A DNA stretch of 64,000 nt from Winogradskyella sp. (GTDB lineage Bacteria; Bacteroidota; Bacteroidia; Flavobacteriales; Flavobacteriaceae), in assembly GCA_002722255.1 (NCBI GenBank), contig PBLD01000007.1, positions 48,650-112,649 on the forward strand, given 5' to 3'. Under the pieces are notes generated by a model. The model searched no databases. It had not been told where the DNA came from and was given only the letters and a program-made list of their open reading frames with translations. Positions 1 to 8,857 of the stretch are shown piece by piece. The position numbers and the translations under genes are program-made. Position 1 is the first letter of the stretch. The number at the start of each line of letters is the position of its first letter.

Positions 1-787
1 CAACCAAATAGATATATCTCCAGATAAGATTAACAATGATCTTATAAAACAGTTTATTTATACAATATCTAAAACTATTAATCCAAGATCTCAAGGACGG
101 TTAATCTCTGGTTTAAGAAACTTTTTTGATTATCTGGTTTTTGAAAATTACAGAGATTCTAATCCTATGGACTTAATTGAATCTCCTAAAATAGGCAGAA
201 AGCTGCCAGATACGTTATCTATTGATGACATTGACTTATTAATAGACACTATTGATCTAAGTTACCAGTACCAAGGTGTTAATCTTGGTGAGCGCAATAG
301 AGCGATTATAGAAACCTTGTACAGTTGTGGGCTTCGTGTTAGCGAACTTATAGAATTAAAAATTTCTGATTTGTTTTTTGATGAAGGTTTTATAAAAGTA
401 ACAGGAAAAGGTGATAAACAACGTTTTGTTCCTATTGGTGAGTCTACACAAAAATATATTGAAATATGGAAAGGTATTAGAAACCATATTGATGTAAATC
501 CAGAATCTAAAGATATTCTATTCCTTAATTATAAAGGTAACAAACTAACACGTGCCATGATTTTTACTATTATTAAAAATCTGGTTAAGAAGTCTGGTTT
601 AAAGAAAACTGTCTCTCCGCATACCTTTAGACATTCCTTTGCTACACATTTGCTTGAAAATGGTGCAGACCTAAGAGCTATACAAATGATGCTGGGTCAC
701 GAAAGTATTACAACAACAGAAGTTTATATGCACGTAGATCGTTCGCACTTAAGTGATGTTTTAAACAAGTTTCATCCCAGAAAATAA
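1..787 (+). CDS. xerD: Tyrosine recombinase XerD, 5' end cut by window edge
   Basis: Site-specific recombinase that, with XerC, resolves chromosome dimers at dif. The reading frame is open from base 2 with no start codon before the ATG at 167, and the residues before that ATG fit the N-terminal SAM-like core-binding domain, so the gene begins upstream of the window. The catalytic domain shows the family residues: Arg in LRVSELIEL, Lys in VTGKGDKQR, HxxR in HTFRHSFATHLL, and the final His/Tyr in LGHESITTTEVYMHV. The stop is followed directly by a hairpin shared with the convergent rny gene. Assignment to XerD rather than XerC or another integrase rests on overall resemblance, and the missing N-terminus limits certainty. 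Confidence 0.9.
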   Translation, partial: NQIDISPDKINNDLIKQFIYTISKTINPRSQGRLISGLRNFFDYLVFENYRDSNPMDLIESPKIGRKLPDTLSIDDIDLLIDTIDLSYQYQGVNLGERNRAIIETLYSCGLRVSELIELKISDLFFDEGFIKVTGKGDKQRFVPIGESTQKYIEIWKGIRNHIDVNPESKDILFLNYKGNKLTRAMIFTIIKNLVKKSGLKKTVSPHTFRHSFATHLLENGADLRAIQMMLGHESITTTEVYMHVDRSHLSDVLNKFHPRK

Positions 788-819
788 AAAGGCGCTCTAA
801 ACTAATAGAACACCCTTTT
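786..819 (-). terminator. Intrinsic terminator of rny (may also serve xerD)
   Basis: The arms 786-799 and 806-819 form a 14-bp stem around a 6-base loop. Read on the minus strand, three positions become G-U wobbles that would be mismatches on the plus strand. A T-rich run follows on the minus strand. This points to termination of the rny transcript, with weaker use by xerD. Confidence 0.75.
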
Positions 820-842
820 ACATTACTTGAGTTAGTTATTCT

Positions 843-2420
843 TTATTTAGCAATATTTACTGCTCTTGTTTCTCTTATCACTGTAACTTTAACTTGTCCT
901 GGATACGTCATATCGGTTTGAATTTTTTGAGAAATTTCAAAAGATAAGCTTGCTGCTTTATCGTCCGATACTTTTTCGCTCTCTACAATAACGCGCAATT
1001 CTCTACCTGCTTGTATTGCATAAGCTTTTTTAACACCTGTAAAACCAAAGGCTACATCTTCTAAATCTTTAAGACGTTGTATGTAGGAATCTAAAACTTG
1101 ACGTCTTGCTCCTGGTCTAGCACCAGAGATGGCATCACAAACTTGAATTATTGGAGATAACAACGTTGTCATTTCAATTTCATCATGGTGAGCACCAATA
1201 GCATTACAAACTTCTGGTTTTTCACCATGTTTTTCTGCCCATTGCATACCTAAGATAGCGTGTGGAGTTTCTACATCTGTTTCAGAAGATGGTACTTTAC
1301 CTATATCATGTAATAATCCTGCTCGTTTTGCAAGCTTAGGATTTAAACCTAATTCGGCAGCCATTACACCACAAAGCTTGGCAACTTCTCTAGAGTGTTG
1401 TAGTAAGTTTTGACCGTAAGATGAACGATACTTCATACGACCCACCATCTTTATCAATTCTGGGTGTAATCCGTGAATACCTAAATCTATTACAGTTCGC
1501 TTACCAACTTCTATAATTTCTTGTTCAATTTGTTTTTGCGTTTTCTTTACTACTTCTTCAATTCTTGCAGGATGTATTCTACCATCTGTTACCAATTTAT
1601 GAAGCGATAAACGTGCTACTTCACGTCTTACAGAATCAAAACAAGATAAAATAATAGCTTCTGGAGTATCATCTACAATAATCTCTACACCAGTTGCTGC
1701 TTCAATAGCTCTAATATTTCGACCTTCTCTACCAATAATTCTACCTTTAACATCATCAGATTCTATGTTAAAGACAGACACACAATTATCAACAGCTTCT
1801 TCCGTACCTATACGCTGAATCGTGTTAATGATAATCTTTTTAGCCTCTTGCTGTGCCGTTAATTTAGCCTCTTCTAATCGATCTTGTACATAAGCCATAG
1901 CATCTGTTTTGGCTTCTTCCTTAAGTGACTCTACTAGTTGCTCCTTAGCTTCATCTGCAGAAAGCTGCGAAATAACTTCAAGCTGCTTAATCTGGCTTTT
2001 ATGCGCCTTTTCTATTTCATCTTTCTTTTTATCTAAAAAATCGAGTCTAAAGTTATAATCCTTTATCTTATCATCTAAAGATTGATTAGACTTTTTAGCT
2101 TTTGAAAGCTCATTAGAAACTTGAGATTCCTTATCTCTAATGCGCTTTTCGGCTTCTGCCATTTTCTTATCTCTAGATAATATAACCTTTTCGTGCTCAG
2201 CTTTGAGTTCAATAAATTTCTCTTTAGCCTGAAGTATTTTATCCTTTTTTAAAGCTTCTGCATCTGCTTTAGCTTTTTTTAAAATTGATTTGGATTCGCT
2301 CTCTGCATTAGCAATTAACTTAGATGCTTTGCCCTTCTCTAAAGATTTAGCAATTACGTAGCCTATTATTAATCCTAATACCACTCCTCCAACTATAAAT
2401 AGTATCGTGTTAGTGTCCAT
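843..2420 (-). CDS. rny: Ribonuclease Y
   Basis: Membrane-anchored endoribonuclease that starts mRNA decay. The 525 residues match the family length. Residues 1-25 are a single membrane helix, followed by a long charged coiled coil to about residue 200. A KH RNA-binding domain follows ([15 protein letters not shown], about 225-245), then an HD domain with its metal ligands ([11 protein letters not shown] and LLHDIGKV, about 340-375). The gene lies downstream of zapA and the 6S candidate on the same strand, so it may be the last gene of that transcript or have its own start. The product is clear. Confidence 0.96.
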   Translation of the reverse strand: MDTNTILFIVGGVVLGLIIGYVIAKSLEKGKASKLIANAESESKSILKKAKADAEALKKDKILQAKEKFIELKAEHEKVILSRDKKMAEAEKRIRDKESQVSNELSKAKKSNQSLDDKIKDYNFRLDFLDKKKDEIEKAHKSQIKQLEVISQLSADEAKEQLVESLKEEAKTDAMAYVQDRLEEAKLTAQQEAKKIIINTIQRIGTEEAVDNCVSVFNIESDDVKGRIIGREGRNIRAIEAATGVEIIVDDTPEAIILSCFDSVRREVARLSLHKLVTDGRIHPARIEEVVKKTQKQIEQEIIEVGKRTVIDLGIHGLHPELIKMVGRMKYRSSYGQNLLQHSREVAKLCGVMAAELGLNPKLAKRAGLLHDIGKVPSSETDVETPHAILGMQWAEKHGEKPEVCNAIGAHHDEIEMTTLLSPIIQVCDAISGARPGARRQVLDSYIQRLKDLEDVAFGFTGVKKAYAIQAGRELRVIVESEKVSDDKAASLSFEISQKIQTDMTYPGQVKVTVIRETRAVNIAK

Positions 2421-2443
2421 GATTTGTGTTTAGTTTAGTATAT

Positions 2444-2624
2444 AAAAAAAGCCTACATCAGTTTTGGATTTTGTATAAACTCCTTAAAAACAAGTTTAGG
2501 GCTAACAAACTGATCAAGGATCTGCCCAAATACATAATGTATTAGCAGCATGCTTTTACAATTTAAACTCACCCTTTTTAAAGAATTAACGTTGAGTTTA
2601 TCAAAAAATATAACTAATGTAGGC
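2444..2624 (-). ncRNA. ssrS: Candidate 6S RNA (ssrS) between zapA and rny
   Basis: A non-coding stretch of about 180 bases folds back on itself. On the minus strand the 5' arm GCCTACATTAGTT (2612-2624) pairs with the 3' arm AACTGATGTAGGC (2451-2463) over 13 bp. The single U-G wobble in it would be a C-A mismatch on the plus strand, which sets the strand. A run of seven T follows (2444-2450). Inside are an 8-bp stem (2475-2482 with 2594-2601) and an apical hairpin at 2522-2548. A long hairpin with closed ends, a size near 180 nt and a place just after zapA all recall 6S RNA, which follows zapA in Proteobacteria. Flavobacterial 6S-type RNAs have been reported. I did not find a clear promoter of its own. 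Confidence 0.72.
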
Positions 2625-2658
2625 AGTAACCTTTTTTGTATTTTAAAGAACGTACGAG

Positions 2659-2946
2659 TTAAATATGCTGATTCAACAGGTCATTTAAAGCTTCTAACTT
2701 TTCTTGCACCTCTTCGTTTACATATTCTTTATCTATCGATTTTTGCTCTACCTGAGCTGCAAACTGCAAGGCACACATTGCCAATACATCTTGCTTATCT
2801 CTTACAGAGTAATTTTGCTCAAACTGACCAATCATTGCCTCTATCTTTTTTGTGGCCTTACGTAAACCTTCTTCCTGCTTAGGATTAATTGTCAACGGAT
2901 ATACTCTATTGGCAATAGAAAGCTTAATTTTTAATTGATCTGACAT
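2659..2946 (-). CDS. zapA: Cell division protein ZapA
   Basis: Small cytoplasmic protein that cross-links FtsZ filaments at the division ring. The 95 residues fit the family: an N-terminal segment (LKIKLSIANRVYPLTI), the typical EGLRKATKKIEAMIGQFEQ segment, then a helix that dimerises as a coiled coil. It follows the 96-residue coiled-coil gene by 19 bases and precedes the 6S candidate on the same strand. I see no oddity in it. The call rests on the N-terminal motif and the neighbourhood. Confidence 0.9.
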   Translation of the reverse strand: MSDQLKIKLSIANRVYPLTINPKQEEGLRKATKKIEAMIGQFEQNYSVRDKQDVLAMCALQFAAQVEQKSIDKEYVNEEVQEKLEALNDLLNQHI

Positions 2947-2965
2947 CTAGTCTAAATTTACAACT

Positions 2966-3256
2966 TTATTCTGAGAGTTGACCTATACAATGATCAATTT
3001 CTCTTATAAGTGCATTTATTTTGAGCTTTGTTTCTCGTTTATTATCGTCACTACCAAGCATTGAATTTGCTATTTTGAGTGTTTCATACTTATCTGCCCA
3101 AGAAGCAATTTCTTCTTGTTGCTCCAGAAGCCTTTGTTGCTGTTCTTCAAGCTGTTGAGACAATCTTGCGTTGGTTTGCTTTAAGACTTCTTGCTTATGT
3201 AAAACCTTGCTGATTTTATTCTCTAAAGCATCAACAATTTCTTCTATTTTACTCAT
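2966..3256 (-). CDS. Small coiled-coil protein upstream of zapA
   Basis: I do not recognise a named family with certainty. The 96 residues are almost entirely helical and charged, with a Gln/Glu-rich heptad stretch (about residues 25-60) typical of a coiled coil and no signal peptide or membrane segment. It is the first gene of the unit that continues into zapA, so a role in division, for example a ZapB- or FtsB-like spacer, is a reasonable inference from position and shape only. Confidence 0.75.
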   Translation of the reverse strand: MSKIEEIVDALENKISKVLHKQEVLKQTNARLSQQLEEQQQRLLEQQEEIASWADKYETLKIANSMLGSDDNKRETKLKINALIREIDHCIGQLSE

Positions 3257-3280
3257 TTAAGTAATTCAATACTGTTGAAA

Positions 3281-3288
3281 CAAATTTA
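3281..3288 (-). promoter_or_regulatory. -7 box for the coiled-coil/zapA unit
   Basis: TAAATTTG on the minus strand fits the Bacteroidetes -7 consensus TAnnTTTG, 25 bases before the start codon at 3256. No clean -33 TTTG is visible. Confidence 0.45.
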
Positions 3289-3386
3289 ACATACCTATTT
3301 AAAAAACACAATTCTTTTACAATTATTTTTAATTGAGATAACAACTTAAAAATTAAAACGTTCAGAAAAATAATACAGTTTTCTGG

Positions 3387-3417
3387 TTTGCAATTCTTGT
3401 TCAATTTGATATTTTAG
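3387..3417 (+). promoter_or_regulatory. Promoter of the M23 peptidase gene
   Basis: TTTG at 3387-3390 is followed after 19 bases by TATTTTAG at 3410-3417, close to the Bacteroidetes pattern TTTG-N19-TAnnTTTG with an imperfect -7 box. The ATG at 3435 would have a short leader. Confidence 0.45.
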
Positions 3418-3434
3418 CTGTAATAGTGCTCTTT

Positions 3435-5120
3435 ATGAAAAAAATTTTGCTTTTACTTTTGGTTTCGAGTTCATTGTTTTCACAATCAGAATATCCTCAA
3501 GACTATTTTAGAAATCCATTAGACATCACTTTGGTACTTTCTGGAACTTTTGCAGAATTGAGATCTGCCCATTTTCATTCTGGATTAGATATTAAAACGC
3601 AACGTAAAGTAGGCTTAAAGGTTTATGCTGCCGCAGAAGGCTATGTGAGCAGAATAAAAATCTCACATTATGGTTATGGCAAAGCACTTTATGTTACGCA
3701 TCCTAATGGATATACAACTGTGTATGCACATCTTCAGAAATTTTCTGATCGTATAGAAAAGTATATAAAGGAATGCCAATACGAAAAGGAAAGCTATGAG
3801 GTTGAAGTTTTTCCTAGTACAGAAGAATTATTAGTTGCTCCAAATGAAGTTATTGCATATTCTGGCAATACTGGTGGTTCTGGCGGACCACATTTGCACT
3901 TTGAGATTAGAGACAATCAAGAACGACCTATAAACCCTATGATGTTTGGCATTGATATAAAGGACTCTAAACGTCCGTTTGTATCTGCTGTGTATGCTTA
4001 TCCTAAAGATGAAAATGCTGTAATTAATGGCAAAAATGAGCGTGTTCCTCTACGTCTAATTCCTCAACAAAATGGAGACTACGAGGTTGAAAAAATTACA
4101 GCATATGGTAATATTGGATTTGGTGTTACCTCATATGACAAGCAAGATTTAGCACCCAATAATAATGGTGTTAGTAACATACAAACCTTTTTTAACGGTA
4201 ATAAAAGTCTCGAAATAGACTTTAAGCGTTTTAGCTTCGATGAAACAAAACATATAAAACGTCTTATCGATTACGAATACTTTAAAACTAAAAAGTCTCG
4301 TATTCAGAAATTATTCATTGAAGAAAATAATCCATTAAGCCTCTATAAAGATGCTTATGATAATGGTTACATTAACGTTGAAGACAGTACATCATCTGTA
4401 TACAAAGCAAGAATAAGAGATTATAAAGGCAATGAAACTTGGGTAAACATTCCTATTAGAGGCAAATACGAAACACTAAAACCATTAGAAAATGACTTTT
4501 CTAATAAAACCACCATTTATTCTGACCAAGCGACAGAATTAAAATCTGGTCTCATTACAGTTAACTTTTATAAAAACACTGTTTATGAAGATGTAGATAT
4601 AGATTTTAGTGTAAGTTCTGATACGCTTCACCTCCATGAAGACAAGATTCCTTTACAAAAGAATTTTTATATCAATTATGATTTAAGCAATTACAAAACA
4701 GAACACCTCGACAAAATCTTTATTGCCAAGTTATATGGTTATTACAAAAGACCAAGCTATGTTAGCACAAAAAGAAAAGGTAATGTTCTCAGTGCAGGTA
4801 GCAAAAATTTCGGCACCTATACCTTAGCAATGGATACTGTAGCACCTACAATTTCACCTGTAAATTTTAAAGACAAAAAATGGTTAAGTAAATACCGCTA
4901 CCTAAAAGTAAAAATAGACGATGATTTATCTGGAATAAGCAAGTACAGAGCAACAGTTAACGGCAAATGGATTTTAATGGAGTATGATTATAAAACTAAA
5001 ATGTTGGTACACGATTTTAATGATAATATCGTTAAAGACACTAAGAATGATTTAAAGATAATTGTTACCGATAATGTTGGAAATAGTTCTACATTTGAAG
5101 CAACCTTTTTTAGAAAATAA
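3435..5120 (+). CDS. M23-family peptidoglycan endopeptidase, exported
   Basis: Zinc peptidase of the LytM/M23 type, which cuts peptide cross-links of the cell wall in the periplasm. The ATG at 3435 gives a good signal peptide (MKKILLLLLVSSSLFSQ); a GTG nine bases earlier is less likely. The zinc ligands are in HSGLD (about residues 48-52) and in HLHFEIR (about 155). The catalytic domain covers only about residues 40-175. The remaining 380 or so residues are a long C-terminal region, probably beta-sandwich modules, which I cannot name. It precedes a TonB-dependent receptor by 11 bases, so the two are probably cotranscribed. Confidence 0.88.
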   Translation: MKKILLLLLVSSSLFSQSEYPQDYFRNPLDITLVLSGTFAELRSAHFHSGLDIKTQRKVGLKVYAAAEGYVSRIKISHYGYGKALYVTHPNGYTTVYAHLQKFSDRIEKYIKECQYEKESYEVEVFPSTEELLVAPNEVIAYSGNTGGSGGPHLHFEIRDNQERPINPMMFGIDIKDSKRPFVSAVYAYPKDENAVINGKNERVPLRLIPQQNGDYEVEKITAYGNIGFGVTSYDKQDLAPNNNGVSNIQTFFNGNKSLEIDFKRFSFDETKHIKRLIDYEYFKTKKSRIQKLFIEENNPLSLYKDAYDNGYINVEDSTSSVYKARIRDYKGNETWVNIPIRGKYETLKPLENDFSNKTTIYSDQATELKSGLITVNFYKNTVYEDVDIDFSVSSDTLHLHEDKIPLQKNFYINYDLSNYKTEHLDKIFIAKLYGYYKRPSYVSTKRKGNVLSAGSKNFGTYTLAMDTVAPTISPVNFKDKKWLSKYRYLKVKIDDDLSGISKYRATVNGKWILMEYDYKTKMLVHDFNDNIVKDTKNDLKIIVTDNVGNSSTFEATFFRK

Positions 5121-5131
5121 AACTAAACTAA

Positions 5132-7597
5132 TTGAAACGCTTACAACTCACACTGCTCCTTGGCTTACTTTTTAGTGCACTTTCTTTTTCACAATCCTCT
5201 ATAATTAGAGGTGTTATTCTTGACGAAACCAATGAGCCTATTGAAGGTGTAAATATAAAAGCCTCTTCTGGAGATGGTGCAGCAACTAATCAAAATGGTT
5301 TTTATGAGCTTAGAATACCTTCTGATGTTGAAGTAACCATAGAATTCACTCATTTAGGTCATAGTAGAATCGTACAAAAGTTTCAATTAAAAAATGGGCA
5401 GGAAATAGAGTTTAATCCTGTTATGAAAATTGAAGCAGAACAAATTGCTGAAGTTGTCATTTCGACCAACACAAGACAAAATGACGATGGTGTTGTAAAT
5501 ATTGATCCAAAAACACTACGAACCATAAAAGGTGCTCAACCTGGTATAGAAAATATTCTAAAAACCTTGCCTGGAGTTAATATATCAAACGAATTAAGCA
5601 CACAATATTCTGTAAGAGGTGGAAATTTTGATGAAAACCTTGTTTATGTTAACGAAATTGAAGTTTACAGACCGTTCTTAATACGCTCCGGAAACCAAGA
5701 AGGACTTAGTTTTGTAAATACAGATCTAGTGTCTAATGTCGATTTTTCTGCTGGTGGTTTTCAAGCTAAATATGGGGATAAGTTATCATCTGTACTCGAT
5801 ATTACGTATCGCAATCCAGTAGCTTTTGGAATGCGAGCAGATTTAAGCCTACTAGGTGGTAGTGTTGCTGCTGAAGCCGTATCTAAAGATGGTAAATTCT
5901 CAGGCATTGCTGGTGTTCGTTACAGAGATAACAGTTTAATTCTCAACAGTCTTGAGACCGAAGGTAATGTAGAGCCTGTTTTTGCAGATGCTCAGACTTA
6001 TTTAACCTATCGTTTTTCTGACAAGTTTCATTTAAATTTTCTTGGAAACATTTCTCTTAATCAATATAATTTTCAACCAGAAAACAGACAAACCAATTTC
6101 GGTACACTACAAGAGCCTGTTGCTTTACTAGTCTTTTATGACGGTAATGAAGAAGACCAATACCAAACTTATTTTGGTGCTTTAAAGGCCAATTATTTTG
6201 TAAACGACAACCTTACATTAAAATTTATTGGTTCTGCGTATCATACACTAGAGCAAGAGTACTTCGATATTTTTGCGCAATACCGACTTGGTGAAGTTAA
6301 CACCAATATTGGAGATGAAAATTTAGGTGAAGTAGAATTTAGCGAAGGTATTGGGTCACAGTTAACGCACGCTCGTAATGACTTGGATGCCTTTATTGTC
6401 AATGCAGAGCACAGAGGAGACTATAAAATTGATGAAGAATCTACTGTAGAATGGTCTGTAAAATACACACACGAAGATATTAGAGACCGTTTGGTAGAAT
6501 ACGAAATTATTGATTCTGCAGGCTTCTCTATTCGTCCTCCAAATTTTAGTATTCCAAACCTTCAGCCTTATCAGCCTTACGAAGGTCCATTAACTGCTTT
6601 TGAAGATATTAGAGCACTAAACAGAGTAAAAATAGACAGAGTGCAAGCCTTTGCTCAATATAGCAAACGTACAGAATGGGGAAATAACGAAGTGTTTTAC
6701 AATGCTGGTGTAAGATTACACAACTGGACTGTTGGCGGAGAAAACCTTGAGAGCAATACACAAACTGTTGTTAGTCCTAGAGCTCAATTTGCTATAAAAC
6801 CAGATTGGGATAAGGATATGCTTTTTAGAGTTGCAGGCGGACTGTACTATCAACCTCCTTTTTATCGAGAATTAAGAGATTCTTCTGGAGTTGTACAACC
6901 AAATGTAAAGGCTCAAAAATCATTTCATGTTGTTTTGGGTAATGAGTATAGCTTCAAAATTTGGGACAGACCATTTAAGCTCGTTACCGAAGCATATTAC
7001 AAAGGTTTATCTAACGTTAACACATACACATTAGAAAACGTAAGGATTAGGTATAGTGCAGATAATAATGCCAAAGCTTATGCCTACGGATTAGATATGA
7101 GATTGAATGGTGAGTTTGTTCCTGGTACCGAATCGTGGTTTAGTTTTGGGTATTTAAAAACAGAAGAAAATATTGATAATCGAGGCTATATAGCAAGACC
7201 TACAGATCAACGATTAAAGTTTGGTGCTTTATTTCAGGATTATGTACCTAACATGCCAGATTTAAAGATGTATCTTAATTTAGTTTACAACACAGGTGTT
7301 CCTGGTGGCTCACCAAGCTATGCAGATCCTTACGATTTTCAGGTGAGACTTAGAGATTATAGACGCGCTGACTTAGGTATTTCTTTAGAACTTGTAAATC
7401 CTACAAAAACTTACAATGCAAGGTGGAAAAAGAAGTTTAGAGAGCTCTCTCTTGGTTTTGAGATTTATAACATGTTTAACAATCAAAACTCTATAACCAA
7501 TACCTGGGTTAGAGATGTATATACTAAACGTCAATTTGCAATCCCTAACTATTTAACTCCTCGTGTATTTAATCTGAGATTGTCGGCTAAATTTTGA
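5132..7597 (+). CDS. TonB-dependent receptor with carboxypeptidase-like N-terminal domain
   Basis: Outer-membrane transporter of the SusC-like class. The start is TTG at 5132, because no in-frame ATG precedes the signal peptide (MKRLQLTLLLGLLFSALSFSQ as read). Residues 25-105 form a CarboxypepD_reg-like domain (VILDETNEPIEGVNIKA). A plug domain follows (GIENILKTLPGVNISNE, VRGGNFDENLVYVNEIEV), then a 22-strand-type barrel to an aromatic C-terminus (LRLSAKF). The substrate is unknown. No SusD partner is adjacent, and the tight link to the M23 peptidase gene upstream is the only context. Confidence 0.9.
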   Translation: MKRLQLTLLLGLLFSALSFSQSSIIRGVILDETNEPIEGVNIKASSGDGAATNQNGFYELRIPSDVEVTIEFTHLGHSRIVQKFQLKNGQEIEFNPVMKIEAEQIAEVVISTNTRQNDDGVVNIDPKTLRTIKGAQPGIENILKTLPGVNISNELSTQYSVRGGNFDENLVYVNEIEVYRPFLIRSGNQEGLSFVNTDLVSNVDFSAGGFQAKYGDKLSSVLDITYRNPVAFGMRADLSLLGGSVAAEAVSKDGKFSGIAGVRYRDNSLILNSLETEGNVEPVFADAQTYLTYRFSDKFHLNFLGNISLNQYNFQPENRQTNFGTLQEPVALLVFYDGNEEDQYQTYFGALKANYFVNDNLTLKFIGSAYHTLEQEYFDIFAQYRLGEVNTNIGDENLGEVEFSEGIGSQLTHARNDLDAFIVNAEHRGDYKIDEESTVEWSVKYTHEDIRDRLVEYEIIDSAGFSIRPPNFSIPNLQPYQPYEGPLTAFEDIRALNRVKIDRVQAFAQYSKRTEWGNNEVFYNAGVRLHNWTVGGENLESNTQTVVSPRAQFAIKPDWDKDMLFRVAGGLYYQPPFYRELRDSSGVVQPNVKAQKSFHVVLGNEYSFKIWDRPFKLVTEAYYKGLSNVNTYTLENVRIRYSADNNAKAYAYGLDMRLNGEFVPGTESWFSFGYLKTEENIDNRGYIARPTDQRLKFGALFQDYVPNMPDLKMYLNLVYNTGVPGGSPSYADPYDFQVRLRDYRRADLGISLELVNPTKTYNARWKKKFRELSLGFEIYNMFNNQNSITNTWVRDVYTKRQFAIPNYLTPRVFNLRLSAKF

Positions 7598-7624
7598 TAT
7601 TTTTTCAATCGAAAAACTTATCAA

Positions 7625-8770
7625 TTAAGCATTAACAATATCTTGTAGAACATTAACTACATAGTCTATTTCTTCTTTTGTTGTAAAGACGCTAAAGGAA
7701 AATCTTACCGAAGGATGCTTCAATTTTTCCTCATCCAGAATTTCTGTGAGCACATGAGATTGTTGACTACTACCACTTTGGCAAGCACTGCCTCTTGAAC
7801 AAGCAATGCCTTTAAGATCGAGTTGAAATTGAAGCATAGGCGCTTTAGATGGATCTAATGGCAAGCAAATATTAACCAAAGTATAGGTGCTTTTTGAATT
7901 ATCTTCACTCGCTCCATTAAAACCTACTGTTGGTAAAATCTTTTTTACTTGATCTATAAAATATGCTTTTATTGAAGATATTTTTTCACGCTCTACTTCA
8001 ATATTTGCGTAGGCTATTTTTAACGCTTCATCCATACCAACTATATTATGGATAGCTTCTGTACCTGCTCTATGACCTCTCTCCTGCTCACCACCAAAAA
8101 TCAGAGGTTTTAATCCAGATTCTTTTCTAACAAAACAGAATCCTACACCTTTAGGTCCATGAAATTTATGTGCACTTGCTGCAAAAAAGTCTATTGGTAT
8201 TTGTTGTAAATCTAGCTTAAAATGGCCAACAGATTGCACACAGTCTGAATGAAACAAAGCATTATTTTCTTTACACAACTTAGCCACATGTTCAATTTCT
8301 AAGATATTTCCTATTTCATTATTTACATGCATTAGGCTTACGATGGCTTTTTCTGAATCCTTTAATAAGCGCTCTAAATGTGTATAATTTACAGTTCCTA
8401 GTTCATCAAACTCAACAAAGCTAAGCTTCACATTGTACTCTTTTTGTAATTGCTCTACTGTATGCAGAACTGCATGATGTTCTATTTTTGAAGTAATGAT
8501 TTCGGTAACACCCAAATCTCTAACAGCACTTCGCAGAGCCAAGTTATCTGCTTCGGTACCACCTGAAGTAAATACAATCTCAGAAGCCGAAACATTAAAA
8601 TACCCAGCAATGTTTTTACGACATTGCTCTAATAATGCTTTAGATGAACGTCCAAAACTATGCGTAGAAGAGGCATTACCATAACTATTGGTAAGCACTT
8701 CTGTCATACGGTTTATGACTTCTGGTCGTAAGGCTGTTGTAGCCGCATTATCTAAATATACTTGCTTCAT
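7625..8770 (-). CDS. Cysteine desulfurase (NifS/IscS family)
   Basis: PLP enzyme that takes sulfur from cysteine as an enzyme persulfide for Fe-S clusters and thio-modified RNA. The ATG at 8770 (MKQVYLDNAATT) is the usual start; an in-frame ATG 18 bases upstream would add an atypical extension. Visible signatures are the PLP lysine in SAHKFHGPKG (about residue 200) and the catalytic cysteine loop CSRGSACQSGSSQQSHV (about 320-335). The 381 residues are normal. No iscU or sufE is adjacent, so the gene stands alone here and its specific role, Fe-S or tRNA thiolation, is open. Confidence 0.93.
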   Translation of the reverse strand: MKQVYLDNAATTALRPEVINRMTEVLTNSYGNASSTHSFGRSSKALLEQCRKNIAGYFNVSASEIVFTSGGTEADNLALRSAVRDLGVTEIITSKIEHHAVLHTVEQLQKEYNVKLSFVEFDELGTVNYTHLERLLKDSEKAIVSLMHVNNEIGNILEIEHVAKLCKENNALFHSDCVQSVGHFKLDLQQIPIDFFAASAHKFHGPKGVGFCFVRKESGLKPLIFGGEQERGHRAGTEAIHNIVGMDEALKIAYANIEVEREKISSIKAYFIDQVKKILPTVGFNGASEDNSKSTYTLVNICLPLDPSKAPMLQFQLDLKGIACSRGSACQSGSSQQSHVLTEILDEEKLKHPSVRFSFSVFTTKEEIDYVVNVLQDIVNA

Positions 8771-8774
8771 GGTG

Positions 8775-8782
8775 CAAAAATA
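8775..8782 (-). promoter_or_regulatory. -7 box abutting the cysteine desulfurase start
   Basis: TATTTTTG on the minus strand ends four bases before the ATG at 8770. If it is used, transcription would begin at or within the start codon, giving a leaderless or nearly leaderless mRNA. Confidence 0.4.
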
Positions 8783-8833
8783 TCGCAAATAAAATTATTT
8801 AGATAATGCAACGTTATAATTTTACAAATCCAT

Positions 8834-8841
8834 TATTTTTG
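8834..8841 (+). promoter_or_regulatory. -7 box for the calcium-repeat lipoprotein gene
   Basis: TATTTTTG fits TAnnTTTG and lies 16 bases before the ATG at 8858. No clear -33 element is visible. Confidence 0.4.
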
Positions 8842-8857
8842 TTCAAAATGTAAGTTT

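Noticed and set aside
2550..2882. 110-codon plus-strand frame over the 6S candidate and zapA
   Set aside because: It is the antisense shadow of zapA and of a structured non-coding region.
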